Source: DUSC01 sp964371125 (GTDB taxonomy: Bacteria > Pseudomonadota > Alphaproteobacteria > Rhizobiales > Rhizobiaceae). Taken from it: a stretch of DNA of 26,051 nt. The stretch lies in contig CAYJMY010000049.1 of assembly GCA_964371125.1 (NCBI GenBank), positions 1 to 26,051 of the forward strand, read 5' to 3'. Under the pieces are notes generated by a model. The model was not told the DNA's origin and did not search any database. It saw only the letters and a program-made list of their open reading frames with translations. Positions 1-8,082 of the stretch are shown one piece after another (position 1 is the first letter of the stretch; each line of letters begins with the position of its first letter). The translations under genes were made by a program, and so were the position numbers.

Positions 1-768
1 CTCGAACTCGATCTGCGCAAGGCAATCGTCAACCACGAGTTCGAGCTGAACTATCAGCCGATCATCGACGTCAGGAGCAATCGGGTCACCAGTTGCGAAG
101 CGCTGATCCGCTGGCATCATCCGGAACGCGGCATGATACAGCCGGTGGAATTCATCTCCGTGGCCGAGGATACCGGTCTGATCGTTCCGCTCGGCGAATG
201 GATCCTGCAGCAGGCCTGCGCCGACGCGGCCTCATGGCCGGACGACATCACGATCGCAGTGAATCTCTCGCCGGCCCAGTTCAAGAGCAGGAACCTCGTT
301 CCGGCCGTGCACAAGGCGCTGGAGTCGTCGGGGCTTCCGGCCAGGCGCCTGGAGCTGGAGATCACGGAACTGGTGCTTCTGCAGGACAACGAAGGGGCGT
401 TCACCATCCTGCATCAGCTCCGCGATCTCGGCATCCGGATCGCCATGGATGACTTCGGCACCGGCTACTCCTCGCTCGGCTATCTGCGCAGCTTCCCGTT
501 CGACAAGATCAAGATCGACCAGTCGTTTATCCAGGATCTGCCGCACCGGGAAGAAAGTCTCGCCATCGTGCGCGCGGTGGTCGGTTTGGGCAGCAGCCTC
601 GGCATAACCACGACCGCCGAAGGCGTCGAGACGCAGGAGCAGCTTACGAGCCTGTCATCGGAAGGGTGCACGGAGTTTCAGGGGTTCCTGTTCAGCGAGC
701 CGAAGCCGGCGGCCGAGATGCCCGAGATTTTCCAAAGGAAGGGGACTGCGCCGGCATCCGCGGCCTGA
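1..768 (+). CDS. EAL-domain cyclic-di-GMP phosphodiesterase, C-terminal part (5' end outside window)
   Basis: The reading frame is open from base 1, so the gene starts upstream; 255 residues are visible. They form an almost complete EAL domain, which hydrolyses c-di-GMP to pGpG. The catalytic signature residues are all present: EALIRW at visible residues 33-38 (metal-binding Glu), VNLSPAQF (Asn), EITEL (Glu), DDFGTGYSS (Asp-Asp), the Lys of KIKIDQSF, the Glu of AEGVET and the Gln of FQGFLFSEP. It therefore looks like an active phosphodiesterase rather than a degenerate receptor. Proteins of this build usually carry GGDEF, PAS or membrane sensor domains before the EAL domain, but that part is not in the window. 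The protein ends about 15 residues after the domain in an Ala/Pro-rich tail. The identification as an EAL domain is firm; the input signal is unknown. Confidence 0.95.
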   Translation, partial: LELDLRKAIVNHEFELNYQPIIDVRSNRVTSCEALIRWHHPERGMIQPVEFISVAEDTGLIVPLGEWILQQACADAASWPDDITIAVNLSPAQFKSRNLVPAVHKALESSGLPARRLELEITELVLLQDNEGAFTILHQLRDLGIRIAMDDFGTGYSSLGYLRSFPFDKIKIDQSFIQDLPHREESLAIVRAVVGLGSSLGITTTAEGVETQEQLTSLSSEGCTEFQGFLFSEPKPAAEMPEIFQRKGTAPASAA

Positions 769-1038
769 TCCCCATGGCTTCCGAAATGGATTCGGTGGGC
801 GGCGCCGCGCTGCGGCCGGGCTCTACAGAAGCCTCTTGCGCGTCGAGCGCCGCCTGCTGAAGGGCGGCCGGTGGGCAGAAGTTGCCCCCACGGCTGGACG
901 CATTCGGCCGAACGGGGCGCAGTCGCAGGAGCACTGGCTGGTCGACCCGCCGGGGAGTGCGTCACGTTTGCCGGGCAGGACGGGGAAGCCGTCGCGGTCG
1001 CGCCTTGCGCGGGCGACCCTTGCAGAACGGCAGAGGGG
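769..1038. other. Stretch with no convincing gene
   Basis: Several short open frames exist on both strands, but none has both a plausible ribosome binding site and protein-like composition. Their Arg/Ala/Pro-rich translations are typical of out-of-frame reading of GC-rich DNA. I see no clear hairpin terminator directly after the EAL gene. Confidence 0.4.
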
Positions 1039-1179
1039 TCAGGCGTAGTGCGAACCCGCGGCGCGCCTTGCGCAGGCCGGTCCGGGGCCGCGCATGTAGT
1101 GTCGCTCGGGCCGGTAGGTAGGCGCGATGAACTCGCGCAACGCGAATGCGAACACCTTGATCTGACGCCGGAATGCCAT
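1039..1179 (-). CDS. Possible 46-residue basic protein
   Basis: A short leftward frame starts at ATG 1179 behind an AGGGA ribosome-binding-like sequence about 7 nt upstream, and stops at TGA 1039. The predicted product begins MAFRRQIKVFAFALREFI, an amphipathic, basic segment, and continues with YRPERHYMRGPGPA and a short tail. The composition (aromatics, Phe, Ile, His, Tyr) is less Arg/Ala-biased than random frames here, and the Shine-Dalgarno is well placed; these are the only reasons for calling it. I do not recognise a family. It stands alone between the EAL gene and the stress gene at 1528. It could still be a chance frame. Confidence 0.35.
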   Translation of the reverse strand: MAFRRQIKVFAFALREFIAPTYRPERHYMRGPGPACARRAAGSHYA

Positions 1180-1421
1180 TGTTCTTGTCCCTGACCCTCG
1201 GATGTCCCTTCCGAATGTGGGTGGATGATACGCCGCGCCGGTGAATAGTCCGTGAACGGCATGTTAATGTTTGCGCAAAACGCCTTGGAATCATGACCGA
1301 ATCCGGTGGGAATCGCGGCATTCTAGCGGCGCGCGCGCAATTGTCCGCACTGTGGCCTTCTGGCAACGCCGGCCGCGCCGCCGATCCGTGCGCCATCGAC
1401 TGCGCTGCGGTCCGGTTCTTC

Positions 1422-1446
1422 GGAACCGGGCGGTCGGTCGCCCGTT
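1422..1446 (+). promoter_or_regulatory. EcfG-type general stress promoter (GGAAC-N16-CGTT)
   Basis: GGAAC at 1422-1426 and CGTT at 1443-1446 are separated by exactly 16 nt. This matches the -35/-10 consensus of the alphaproteobacterial general stress sigma factor EcfG (SigT/RpoE4). The site lies about 80 nt before the YciE/YciF-type gene, a common member of PhyR-EcfG regulons. The match is seen directly; use by EcfG is inferred. Confidence 0.7.
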
Positions 1447-1527
1447 GTCTTGGCGGGCGGGGCGATGCCGCGACGGCATGCGCCGTCGCTGCCCCGAAGA
1501 CCAAGAAACAAGGAAAGGGAGAGAGCC

Positions 1528-2034
1528 ATGGGCTTCTTTTCGAAGGACATCAAGTCGCTGGACGACCTGTTCGTCCACACCCTCCGCGACATCTACTACG
1601 CCGAGAAACAGATCCGCGACGCGCTTCCCGACATGATCGAGAAGGCGACCAACCCGATGCTCAAGCAGGGCTTCCAGAAGCACCTGGAAGAGACCAGGGG
1701 CCATATCGCGCGCGTCGAGGAAGTGTTCGGCATGCACGGCGTCGCTGCGGAGGAGGTCAACTGCCCCGCCATCGACGGTATTCTCGAGGAGGCCAGCGAG
1801 ATCGCTGGCGAGGTCGACGACAAGCAGGTGCTCGACGCAGCCCTCATCGCCGCCGCTCAGGCGGTCGAGCACTACGAGATGACCCGCTACGGCACGCTGG
1901 TCGAGTGGGCGAAGCAGCTCGGCCGCGCCGACTGCGCGGCGGTCCTGAAGCGGAACCTCGACGAGGAGAAGGCGACCGACAGGAAGCTGACCGAACTCGC
2001 CGAGAGCAAGGTCAACCTGGCCGCCGCCGAATAG
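1528..2034 (+). CDS. YciE/YciF ferroxidase family protein (DUF892)
   Basis: This 168-residue protein starts MGFFSKDIKSLDDLFVHTL, the typical beginning of the DUF892 (YciF) family, a ferritin-like four-helix fold. The repeated signature DIYYAEKQI / AAQAVEHYEM and the acidic helices with Glu and His (for example HLEETRGHIARVEEVF) fit a diiron centre. Family members are stress-induced and thought to bind iron or protect against oxidative stress. The ATG at 1528 is preferred over an in-frame upstream start at 1450 because GGGAGAGAGCC lies directly before it and homology starts there. The gene is monocistronic: a stress promoter sits at 1422-1446 and a hairpin follows the stop. Confidence 0.93.
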   Translation: MGFFSKDIKSLDDLFVHTLRDIYYAEKQIRDALPDMIEKATNPMLKQGFQKHLEETRGHIARVEEVFGMHGVAAEEVNCPAIDGILEEASEIAGEVDDKQVLDAALIAAAQAVEHYEMTRYGTLVEWAKQLGRADCAAVLKRNLDEEKATDRKLTELAESKVNLAAAE

Positions 2035-2070
2035 GCGGTTTGCTGGCCGCCCCGAGGGCTGGCCGCCGGC

Positions 2071-2104
2071 GGGAACGGCGCGCTTCCCCAGCGCCGCCGT
2101 TCCC
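2071..2104 (+). terminator. Hairpin after the YciE/YciF gene
   Basis: A 10-bp perfect inverted repeat (GGGAACGGCG at 2071-2080 with CGCCGTTCCC at 2095-2104) extends inward by CGC/GCG past one unpaired base. It starts 36 nt after the stop codon and lies between two convergent genes. There is no strong T-run, so intrinsic termination is likely but not certain. Confidence 0.55.
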
Positions 2105-2170
2105 GCATGCCTTTCGCCCGCCGCAGCGCGACTGTTCACCGGCCGCGATGCCGGCGGCTGAGCCTCCGCC

Positions 2171-3154
2171 CTACGCGCTGCCGATCAGCACGCCCGCGGC
2201 GAACACAAGCGCGCCGCCGAGCACGACCTGGAAGGTGGCGCGCAGGAACGGCGTCTCCATGTAGCGGTTCTGGATGAAGGCAATCGCCCAGAGTTCCAGG
2301 AACACGACCGCCACCGCCACGCTGGTCGCCGTCCAGAAGTCCGGAATCAGGTAGGGTAGGGCGTGGCCGAGCCCGCCGAGCGCCGTCATGATGCCCGAGG
2401 CCAAGCCGCGTTTCAGCGGCGAGCCGCGGCCCGACAGTTTGCCGTCGTCATGCGCGGCCTCGGTGAAGCCCATCGAGATGCCGGCGCCGACCGAGGCGGA
2501 CAGGCCGACGAGGAAGGTCTGCCAGGTGTCGCCGGTGGCGAACGCAGCGGCGAAGATCGGCGCCAGCGTCGACACCGAGCCGTCCATCAGCCCGGCCAGT
2601 CCCGGCTGGACGTAGGTGAGGATGAACTGGCGGCGCTCGGCCGTGCGCTCCTCGGCCTGCACGTCCTCCGGCACGTGGGTCTGCTCCATGCTCTGGGCGA
2701 CCGCCTCGTGCCTGCCCTCGGCCGCGGCAAGGTCGCCGAGCAGCTTGCGCGTCGAGGCGTCGGATGTCCGCTTTATCGCCTCCTCGTAGAAGCGCTGCGC
2801 CTGGCGTTCCATCTCTGCCGCCTGGCCGCGCACCTTGTCGATGCCGAGCGGCCGCACCAGCCAGTCCGGCTTGCGCTCGTAGAAGCCGCGCACGTGCTCG
2901 CGGCGGATCAGCGGGATGCGCTCGCCGAAGCGGGCGCGGTGCAGGTCGATGAGTGCTGCGCGGTGGCCGTCCTCTTCCTCTGCCATGGCGTCGAACATCC
3001 TCGCCGACTGCGGGAACGCCTCGCGCACGCCATCGGCATAGGCGCGGTAGATGCGGCTGTCGTCCTCCTCCGACGCGATGGCGAGGGCGAGGATTTCCTG
3101 CTCCGAAAGCGAATCGAAGGAGCGGCGGTCGAAGCCGAAGACACGGGAAAGCAT
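2171..3154 (-). CDS. mbfA: MbfA: membrane-bound ferritin-like / VIT1 iron exporter
   Basis: A protein of 327 residues. The N-terminal half is a ferritin/rubrerythrin-like domain with diiron ligand motifs (ASEEDD near residue 28, AEEEDGH near 58-64, the MERQAQRFYEEA helix and EGRHE). The C-terminal half is a VIT1/CCC1-type membrane domain with about five hydrophobic segments and the family motif PGLAGLMDGSVSTLAPIFAAA. In Bradyrhizobium and Agrobacterium, MbfA exports iron and protects against iron and peroxide stress. The ATG at 3154 is chosen over an in-frame upstream ATG at 3292 because homology begins at MLSRVFGFDRRSF and the Irr-type operator lies directly upstream, inside the longer frame. 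It converges with the YciE/YciF gene, another ferritin-like protein. Confidence 0.95.
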   Translation of the reverse strand: MLSRVFGFDRRSFDSLSEQEILALAIASEEDDSRIYRAYADGVREAFPQSARMFDAMAEEEDGHRAALIDLHRARFGERIPLIRREHVRGFYERKPDWLVRPLGIDKVRGQAAEMERQAQRFYEEAIKRTSDASTRKLLGDLAAAEGRHEAVAQSMEQTHVPEDVQAEERTAERRQFILTYVQPGLAGLMDGSVSTLAPIFAAAFATGDTWQTFLVGLSASVGAGISMGFTEAAHDDGKLSGRGSPLKRGLASGIMTALGGLGHALPYLIPDFWTATSVAVAVVFLELWAIAFIQNRYMETPFLRATFQVVLGGALVFAAGVLIGSA

Positions 3155-3170
3155 GACAGTGGGTATCCAG

Positions 3171-3187
3171 TTTAGAACTATTCTAAA
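3171..3187. promoter_or_regulatory. Iron control element (Irr box) upstream of mbfA
   Basis: The sequence TTTAGAA-CTA-TTCTAAA is a perfect 7-bp inverted repeat with a 3-nt centre. It matches the ICE/Irr-box consensus of rhizobia (TTTRGAA-N3-TTCYAAA). It lies 17-33 nt before the mbfA start codon, a position suited to repression by Irr under iron limitation, as described for mbfA in Bradyrhizobium. The site is seen directly; the regulator is inferred, since no irr gene is in the window. Confidence 0.88.
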
Positions 3188-3361
3188 CTTAACGCCGTTG
3201 CGGCCCCGGTTCAACGCCTGATCGTCCTTCCTCCGACCGTGCGCCGATTTGGCCGAGGCCACCGCGCCCGGCCGCGCCGATTGATGGATCACATCTTTTC
3301 ATTGGTGAGGTGGCGCCGCTCGGGCCACTATCGATGCCGACTCGCCGGAAGACCTGTTGTC

Positions 3362-4351
3362 ATGAATGCTGCCGCCATTGCCGTCCCCGGTATAGACGAC
3401 GTGCGCGAGGCCGCGCGGCGGCTGGCCGGCGTCGCTGTCGTCACGCCACTCCTCGAACATGCCGCGCTGAACGAGCGGCTCGGCGGACGCGTGTTCTTCA
3501 AGGCCGAGACGCTGCAGCGCACCGGCTCCTTCAAGATCCGCGGCGCCTACAACAAGATCGCTTCGCTTTCGCCCGAGGAACGCAGCCGCGGCGTCGTCGC
3601 CTTCTCCTCCGGCAATCACGCGCAGGGCGTGGCTGAGGCGGCGCGCCTGTTCGGCATCCGCGCCGTCATCGCCATGCCGGCCGACGCGCCGCGTGTGAAG
3701 CTCGACAGCGTCCGCGCCATGGGTGCCGAAATCGTGCCCTTCGACCGCTTCCGCGACGACCGCATGACCGTGGTGAAGCCCTGGCTCGATGCAGGTCTGG
3801 TGCTGGTGCCGCCCTACGACGATCCGCTTATCGTCGCCGGACAGGGGACCGTCGGCTTGGAGATACTCGACCAGGCGCGCGCCGCTGGCGCAAAGCCCGA
3901 CACGGTGGTGGTGCCGTGCGGCGGCGGCGGGCTGACCGCCGGCGTGGCGATCGCCGTCTGCGACGCGCTGCCCGACGCGGCGGTCTGGGGTGTCGAGCCG
4001 GAGAACTTCGACGACACGCGCCGCTCGCTTGCCGAGGGCCGGCGCGTCGCCAACCACCCGGGGCGCAACTCGATCTGCGACGCGCTGCTGACCCCGGAGC
4101 CGGGCGCCGTCACCTTCGAGGTCAACCGCCACAGAATAGCCGGCGTCGTCGCGGTCGGCGACGCCGAGGCCGCCGCCGCGGTGCGCGAGGCGATGCTGTC
4201 GCTGAAGCTCGTCGTCGAGCCGGGCGGGGTTGTCGGCCTCGCCGCGCTGCTTGCCGGCAAGGTTCCCGTCGCCGGCCGGACCGTCGTCGTCGTGCTCTCC
4301 GGCGCCAATGTCGACCCTGCCGCCTATGCGCGGATCATCGAGGCGGCGTGA
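3362..4351 (+). CDS. Threonine/serine dehydratase (PLP-dependent ammonia-lyase)
   Basis: This 329-residue fold-type II PLP enzyme deaminates threonine to 2-oxobutyrate and/or serine to pyruvate. Visible motifs are GSFKIRGAYNKI with the PLP-binding Lys at residue 58, SSGNHAQG at 82-89, PPYDDPLIVAGQGT at 150-163, and the phosphate-binding loop PCGGGGLTAG at 185-194. There is no C-terminal ACT regulatory domain, so it belongs with the short catabolic dehydratase/serine racemase group rather than biosynthetic IlvA. ATG 3362 is preferred because it is preceded by GGAAG and homology starts near it; earlier in-frame starts (3239, 3284) give an Arg-rich extension. It stands alone, divergent from mbfA and convergent with the efflux operon. 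Substrate choice, including serine racemase or EutB-like activity, cannot be settled from sequence. Confidence 0.93.
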   Translation: MNAAAIAVPGIDDVREAARRLAGVAVVTPLLEHAALNERLGGRVFFKAETLQRTGSFKIRGAYNKIASLSPEERSRGVVAFSSGNHAQGVAEAARLFGIRAVIAMPADAPRVKLDSVRAMGAEIVPFDRFRDDRMTVVKPWLDAGLVLVPPYDDPLIVAGQGTVGLEILDQARAAGAKPDTVVVPCGGGGLTAGVAIAVCDALPDAAVWGVEPENFDDTRRSLAEGRRVANHPGRNSICDALLTPEPGAVTFEVNRHRIAGVVAVGDAEAAAAVREAMLSLKLVVEPGGVVGLAALLAGKVPVAGRTVVVVLSGANVDPAAYARIIEAA

Positions 4352-4360
4352 CCGGAGGCT

Positions 4361-5497
4361 TCAATCCAGCGTCCGCCGGAAGCGCAGCAGCGCCAGTGCG
4401 GCATAGACGAGGATGAAGGCGACCAGCGCCCCGATTTCGAATGAAACGGCGGCGAAGTCGGCGCCCTTCAGCATGATGGCGCGGATCACCCTGAGGAAAT
4501 GCGTCAGCGGGAAGATCTCGCCCAGCACCTGCGCCCAACCCGGCATGCCGCGATAGGGGAACATGAAGCCCGAGAGCAGCAGCGACGGCAGGAAGAAGAA
4601 GAAGGTCAACTGCATGGCCTGCATCTGCGAGCGCGCCGCGGTCGAGATCGTGTAGCCGAGCAGGACGAGCGACAGGACGAAGACCAGGATCGCCGACATG
4701 AGCAGCGTCATCGAGCCGGCAAAGGGTACGCCGAACAGGAGCTTCGCCGCCGCCAGAACGACGACCACCTGCACGGCGCCGACGACCAGGTAGGGCAGGA
4801 TCTTGCCGAGCATGATCTCCACCGGGCTCGCCGGCATGGCCAGCAGGTTCTCCATCGTGCCGCGCTCAGTCTCGCGCGTCAGCGCCATGGACGTCATCAT
4901 CACCATGGTCATCTGCAGGATGACGCCGAGCAGGCCGGGCACGATATTGTACTGGGAGATGCCCTCGGGGTTATAGCGGCGGTGCACGACGACCTCCAGC
5001 GTGCCGGCGGCGGCGCGCGCGGCCGCGGCCTCGAGCCCCTGCTCGCGCAGCAGCGCCTGCTGGGCGACGGTGCCGAGCGTCGAGATGGCGCCGCTCGACG
5101 CCGACGGGTCGGTGGCGTCGGCCTCGATCAGGATCTGCGGGCGGTCGCCGCGCGCCATCCTTGTGGCGAAATCGGCGGGAATGGTCACCACGAAGGCGAC
5201 CTCGCCGCTCTGGATCAGCGCTTCGGCCTCCGCCGCGCTCGCCGCCACGTGCTCGAAGCGGTAGTAGCCGGTGGTCTCCAGCGCCGAGACCATGGCGCGG
5301 GTGTAATGGTCGTTGCTGGTCGCCACGAGTGCGGCCGGCAGCGCCTTCGGGTCGTTGTTGATGGCGAAGCCGAATAGCACGAGCTGCATCAGCGGCACGC
5401 CGAGCATCATGGCGAAGGTGATGCGGTCGCGCCGCATCTGGATGAACTCTTTCGCGAGCAGCGCCGCCAGCCGGCCGAGCGAGAACACCGCGTTCAT
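4361..5497 (-). CDS. ABC-2 type efflux permease
   Basis: This 378-residue inner-membrane protein starts MNAVFSLGRLAALLAKEFIQ and has one N-terminal membrane helix (ITFAMMLGVPLMQLVLFGFAI). A large periplasmic loop follows, and then about five C-terminal membrane segments including the ABC-2 signature region RETERGTMENLLAMPASPVEIMLGK. This is the layout of YbhS/YbhR/YhhJ permeases. Its start overlaps the stop of the ATPase gene by ATGA, so the two are translationally coupled. It is the last gene of the TetR-HlyD-ATPase-permease operon. E. coli ybhGFSR has two permeases, so here a homodimer is inferred. The substrate is unknown; multidrug or cation export is usual for the family. Confidence 0.93.
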   Translation of the reverse strand: MNAVFSLGRLAALLAKEFIQMRRDRITFAMMLGVPLMQLVLFGFAINNDPKALPAALVATSNDHYTRAMVSALETTGYYRFEHVAASAAEAEALIQSGEVAFVVTIPADFATRMARGDRPQILIEADATDPSASSGAISTLGTVAQQALLREQGLEAAAARAAAGTLEVVVHRRYNPEGISQYNIVPGLLGVILQMTMVMMTSMALTRETERGTMENLLAMPASPVEIMLGKILPYLVVGAVQVVVVLAAAKLLFGVPFAGSMTLLMSAILVFVLSLVLLGYTISTAARSQMQAMQLTFFFFLPSLLLSGFMFPYRGMPGWAQVLGEIFPLTHFLRVIRAIMLKGADFAAVSFEIGALVAFILVYAALALLRFRRTLD

Positions 5498-6411
5498 GAC
5501 ATGTTGTCCCGCGAGGCGCCCATGAACTGGATGAAGACGTCCTCGAGGCTCGTCTGGCCGGCCTCGACGATGGTCGCCGGGCGCGTGCGGATCGGCGCCA
5601 GCGCCGCTTCCAGCGCGGCGAGGTCGGAGCCCACCACGTGCAGCGTCGTGCCGAACGGTGCCACCTGGTCGACGCCGGGCTTGCCGGAGACGGCGGCCGC
5701 CACCTCGTCCAGCCGCGGCCCGTGGACGACGAAGGTGGTCAGGCCCGAGCCGGCAACCACTTCGTCCACCGTCCCTGTCGCCAGCATGCGGCCGTAGGAG
5801 ATGTAGCTGATGCGATGGCAGCGCTCGGCCTCGTCCATGTAGTGGGTGGAGACGAGCACGGTGAGGCCGCCATGGGCGAGACGGTGGATCTCGTCCCAGA
5901 AGTCGCGCCGCGCCTTGGGGTCGACGCCCGCCGTCGGTTCGTCGAGGAGGAGCAGCCTGGGCTGGTGCATGATGCAGGCGGCGAGCGCCAGCCGCTGCTT
6001 CCAGCCGCCCGACAGCGTGCCGGCGAGTTGGTTGCGCCGCGTCGTCAGCCCGAGTTCCTCCAGGGTCCGGTCGACCGCCTCTTTCGCCGGCTTCATCCGG
6101 TAGAGGCGGGCGACGAACATCAGGTTCTCGGCGATCGTCAGGTCCTCGTAGAACGAGAACTTCTGCGTCATGTAGCCGACTTCGCGCTTGATCTTCAGTC
6201 CGTCCCTGCGCAGGTCGTGGCCGAGCACCTGGCCCTCGCCCTCGTCGGGGGTAAGCAGGCCGCACATCATCCGGATCGTCGTCGTCTTGCCCGAACCGTT
6301 CGGCCCGAGGAAGCCGACGATCTCGCCCTCGGCGACGCTCATCGACACGTTGTCGACCACGGTCTTGTCGCCGAAGCGCTTGACCAGCCCACTGACCTCG
6401 ATGGCGTTCAT
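5494..6411 (-). CDS. ABC transporter ATP-binding protein (efflux)
   Basis: This 305-residue ATPase has a complete nucleotide-binding domain: Walker A GPNGSGKTT near residue 35, the Q-loop in GYMTQKFSFYEDLT, the signature LSGGWKQR, Walker B LLLLDEPTAGVD and the switch His in LVSTHYMDEAER. A C-terminal domain of about 80 residues follows. It is a single-domain version, unlike E. coli YbhF, which has two fused ATPase domains. It should energise the permease encoded directly downstream. Both ends overlap the neighbouring genes by ATGA. Family assignment is firm; substrate unknown. Confidence 0.95.
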   Translation of the reverse strand: MNAIEVSGLVKRFGDKTVVDNVSMSVAEGEIVGFLGPNGSGKTTTIRMMCGLLTPDEGEGQVLGHDLRRDGLKIKREVGYMTQKFSFYEDLTIAENLMFVARLYRMKPAKEAVDRTLEELGLTTRRNQLAGTLSGGWKQRLALAACIMHQPRLLLLDEPTAGVDPKARRDFWDEIHRLAHGGLTVLVSTHYMDEAERCHRISYISYGRMLATGTVDEVVAGSGLTTFVVHGPRLDEVAAAVSGKPGVDQVAPFGTTLHVVGSDLAALEAALAPIRTRPATIVEAGQTSLEDVFIQFMGASRDNMS

Positions 6412-7358
6412 GGCTTGCCGCCGAGTTCCACATCCACGATCTGGCCCGGCTGCAGCCCGTCACCGCCGCCTTCCGGCCTTGCCTCGACGAGGTAGACCAG
6501 CTTCTGCCGCGTCTCCAGCGAGTAGATCACCGGCGGCGTGAACTCCGGGCTGGTCGACACGTAGCTGACCCGCGCCGTCAGGCCCGGCGCGCAGCCGTCG
6601 CAGTTGACCTTGAGCAGCGAGCCGACGGAAACCGTCGCAAACCTGGCTTCCGGCACGTAGATGCGCAGCTTCACCGCGCCGTCGGGGAGCAGCGAGACGA
6701 CCGGCGCCGACGGGCCGGCAATGTCGCCCGGGTTGCGGATCACGTCGTCGATCCGTCCGGATGCGGGCGCGGCGATGCTGCGTTGGGAAAGCCGCCAGCG
6801 CGCCTGGTCGAGGGCGGCCGCCGCCTGCCGAACCTGGCTTTCCGCGGCCTTGATCGTCTCGGGACGCGCCGGCAGCGCGGCGACGGCGAGGTTGGCCCTG
6901 GCCTGGCCGATGGCGGCGTCGGCGACCTCGACCTGCGTCGATGCCTCGTCGAGCTGGGCCTGCGTGGCGATGCCGCGCTTGAACAGGTCCTGGATCCGGG
7001 CGAGCACGCGCCGCGCCTCCGATGCCTGTGCCTCGGCCGAGCGTAGCGTCGCCTCGAGCACGGCGATCTCCTCCGGCCGGCGACCCAGCCTCAAGTCGGC
7101 GAGCTGCGCCTCGGCCTGTCCGAGCGCGGCCTCAGCCTGGGCAACGGCGATGGTCGCGTCGTCCGCCTCGAGCGCCGCGACCGGCGCGCCCTTTTCGACG
7201 TGCTCGCCGCGCCTGACCGAGACGCTGCGGATCTGGGCGACCTCGATCGGCGCGAGCAGCACATAGTCGCCCTCGACGTAACCGACCGCGATGGGCGCCG
7301 CCGGCCCGCAGGCCGACAGAAGCGTTGCCAGGTAGGGAATGGAGCAGAGCATGCTCAT
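6408..7358 (-). CDS. HlyD-family periplasmic adaptor, likely lipoprotein (YbhG-like)
   Basis: This 316-residue membrane fusion protein has the expected order. First comes a lipoyl-like half (VRRGEHVEKGAPVAALEADD), then a long Ala/Gln/Glu-rich coiled coil of alpha-helical hairpins (about residues 60-170). The second lipoyl half follows (SIAAPASGRIDDVI), and then a beta-barrel domain. A lipobox LLSAC places a lipidated Cys at residue 17, although the short n-region has no Lys or Arg, so lipidation is probable rather than certain. It should link the inner-membrane ABC pump to an outer-membrane channel. ATG 7358 is chosen because it overlaps the stop of the TetR gene as ATGA. A conserved-looking Cys pair (NCDGC) lies in the beta-barrel part. 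Confidence 0.92.
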   Translation of the reverse strand: MSMLCSIPYLATLLSACGPAAPIAVGYVEGDYVLLAPIEVAQIRSVSVRRGEHVEKGAPVAALEADDATIAVAQAEAALGQAEAQLADLRLGRRPEEIAVLEATLRSAEAQASEARRVLARIQDLFKRGIATQAQLDEASTQVEVADAAIGQARANLAVAALPARPETIKAAESQVRQAAAALDQARWRLSQRSIAAPASGRIDDVIRNPGDIAGPSAPVVSLLPDGAVKLRIYVPEARFATVSVGSLLKVNCDGCAPGLTARVSYVSTSPEFTPPVIYSLETRQKLVYLVEARPEGGGDGLQPGQIVDVELGGKP

Positions 7359-8053
7359 GACGATTTGCCTTTGATCGCGGTCCGGATGGCATGGACATTC
7401 TCGGAGACGACGCCGGCGATGCGCGCCGCCTCGGCGGGGCCGATCGAACTCCAGCCCATGCGCCGCAGAACCGCCTCGCGGCCGATGCGGAAGTAAACGA
7501 CCTGTCCGATGATGGCGAAGACGCGCAGGCGCGTTTCCTCGGCCTCGGCCTCTTCGCCGGTCGCCGCCGCCCAGATGGCGCACAGGCGCCGATGGACGGG
7601 CTCGAAGACGCCGGCATAGATCGCGTCGAGCGCGGCGGTCGGATGCGAGAGTTCGCGCAGGACGAACTGGACGATCTCGCCGGCCTGCGGTTCGGCGACG
7701 ATGAAGCCGACCATGCGCTGCAGGATCGCGTCGATCTGCGCCATCGCCGCGGCTTGCCCGCTTTCACCCTCGGCGGGAACGGCGGCGGCCGCGATCGCCG
7801 GACCGGCGATCCTCTGGATCGTCTCGACGATGAAACCCGCGCAGGCGAGCCTCAATCCCTCCTTGCCGCCGAAATGGTAGGCGATCGAACCGATGTTGGC
7901 GTTGGACGCCGCGGCGATGTCGCGCGTCGACGTCCCGTCGAAACCCTTCTGGCCGAAGAGGTTGAGTGCCGCGCGGATCAGCGCCGCCCGCGTCTGTTCG
8001 GCCTGCGACGAAAGTGCCTCGCGCGGCCCGCCTGATATCTGCTTTTCGTTCAT
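7355..8053 (-). CDS. TetR-family repressor (CecR/YbiH-like) of the efflux operon
   Basis: A 232-residue regulator. The N-terminal TetR DNA-binding domain (about residues 20-70) is clear: AALNLFGQKGFDGTSTRDIAAASNANIGSIAYHFGGKEGL. The C-terminal ligand-binding domain resembles the CecR (YbiH) type with its FVLRELSHPTAALD segment. In E. coli cecR heads ybhGFSR, an analogous HlyD-ATPase-permease operon, so both gene order and family agree. It is the first gene of this operon, and a perfect palindrome lies 10-29 nt before its start codon. Autorepression and derepression by a pump substrate are inferred. Confidence 0.93.
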   Translation of the reverse strand: MNEKQISGGPREALSSQAEQTRAALIRAALNLFGQKGFDGTSTRDIAAASNANIGSIAYHFGGKEGLRLACAGFIVETIQRIAGPAIAAAAVPAEGESGQAAAMAQIDAILQRMVGFIVAEPQAGEIVQFVLRELSHPTAALDAIYAGVFEPVHRRLCAIWAAATGEEAEAEETRLRVFAIIGQVVYFRIGREAVLRRMGWSSIGPAEAARIAGVVSENVHAIRTAIKGKSS

Positions 8054-8062
8054 GGACTTTGT

Positions 8063-8082
8063 TTAATCAAACGATTGATTAA
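8063..8082. promoter_or_regulatory. Palindromic operator for the TetR regulator
   Basis: TTAATCAA at 8063-8070 and TTGATTAA at 8075-8082 form a perfect 8-bp inverted repeat around ACGA. The element is AT-rich in GC-rich surroundings and lies in the gap between the TetR start (8053, leftward) and the CYTH gene (8129, rightward). TetR-family repressors commonly bind such palindromes at their own promoters. Because it sits in the divergent gap it could also affect the CYTH-CHAD genes. Confidence 0.72.

Noticed and set aside
2363..3175. Rightward 270-codon frame opposite mbfA
   Set aside because: Antisense shadow without ribosome binding site or recognisable domain.
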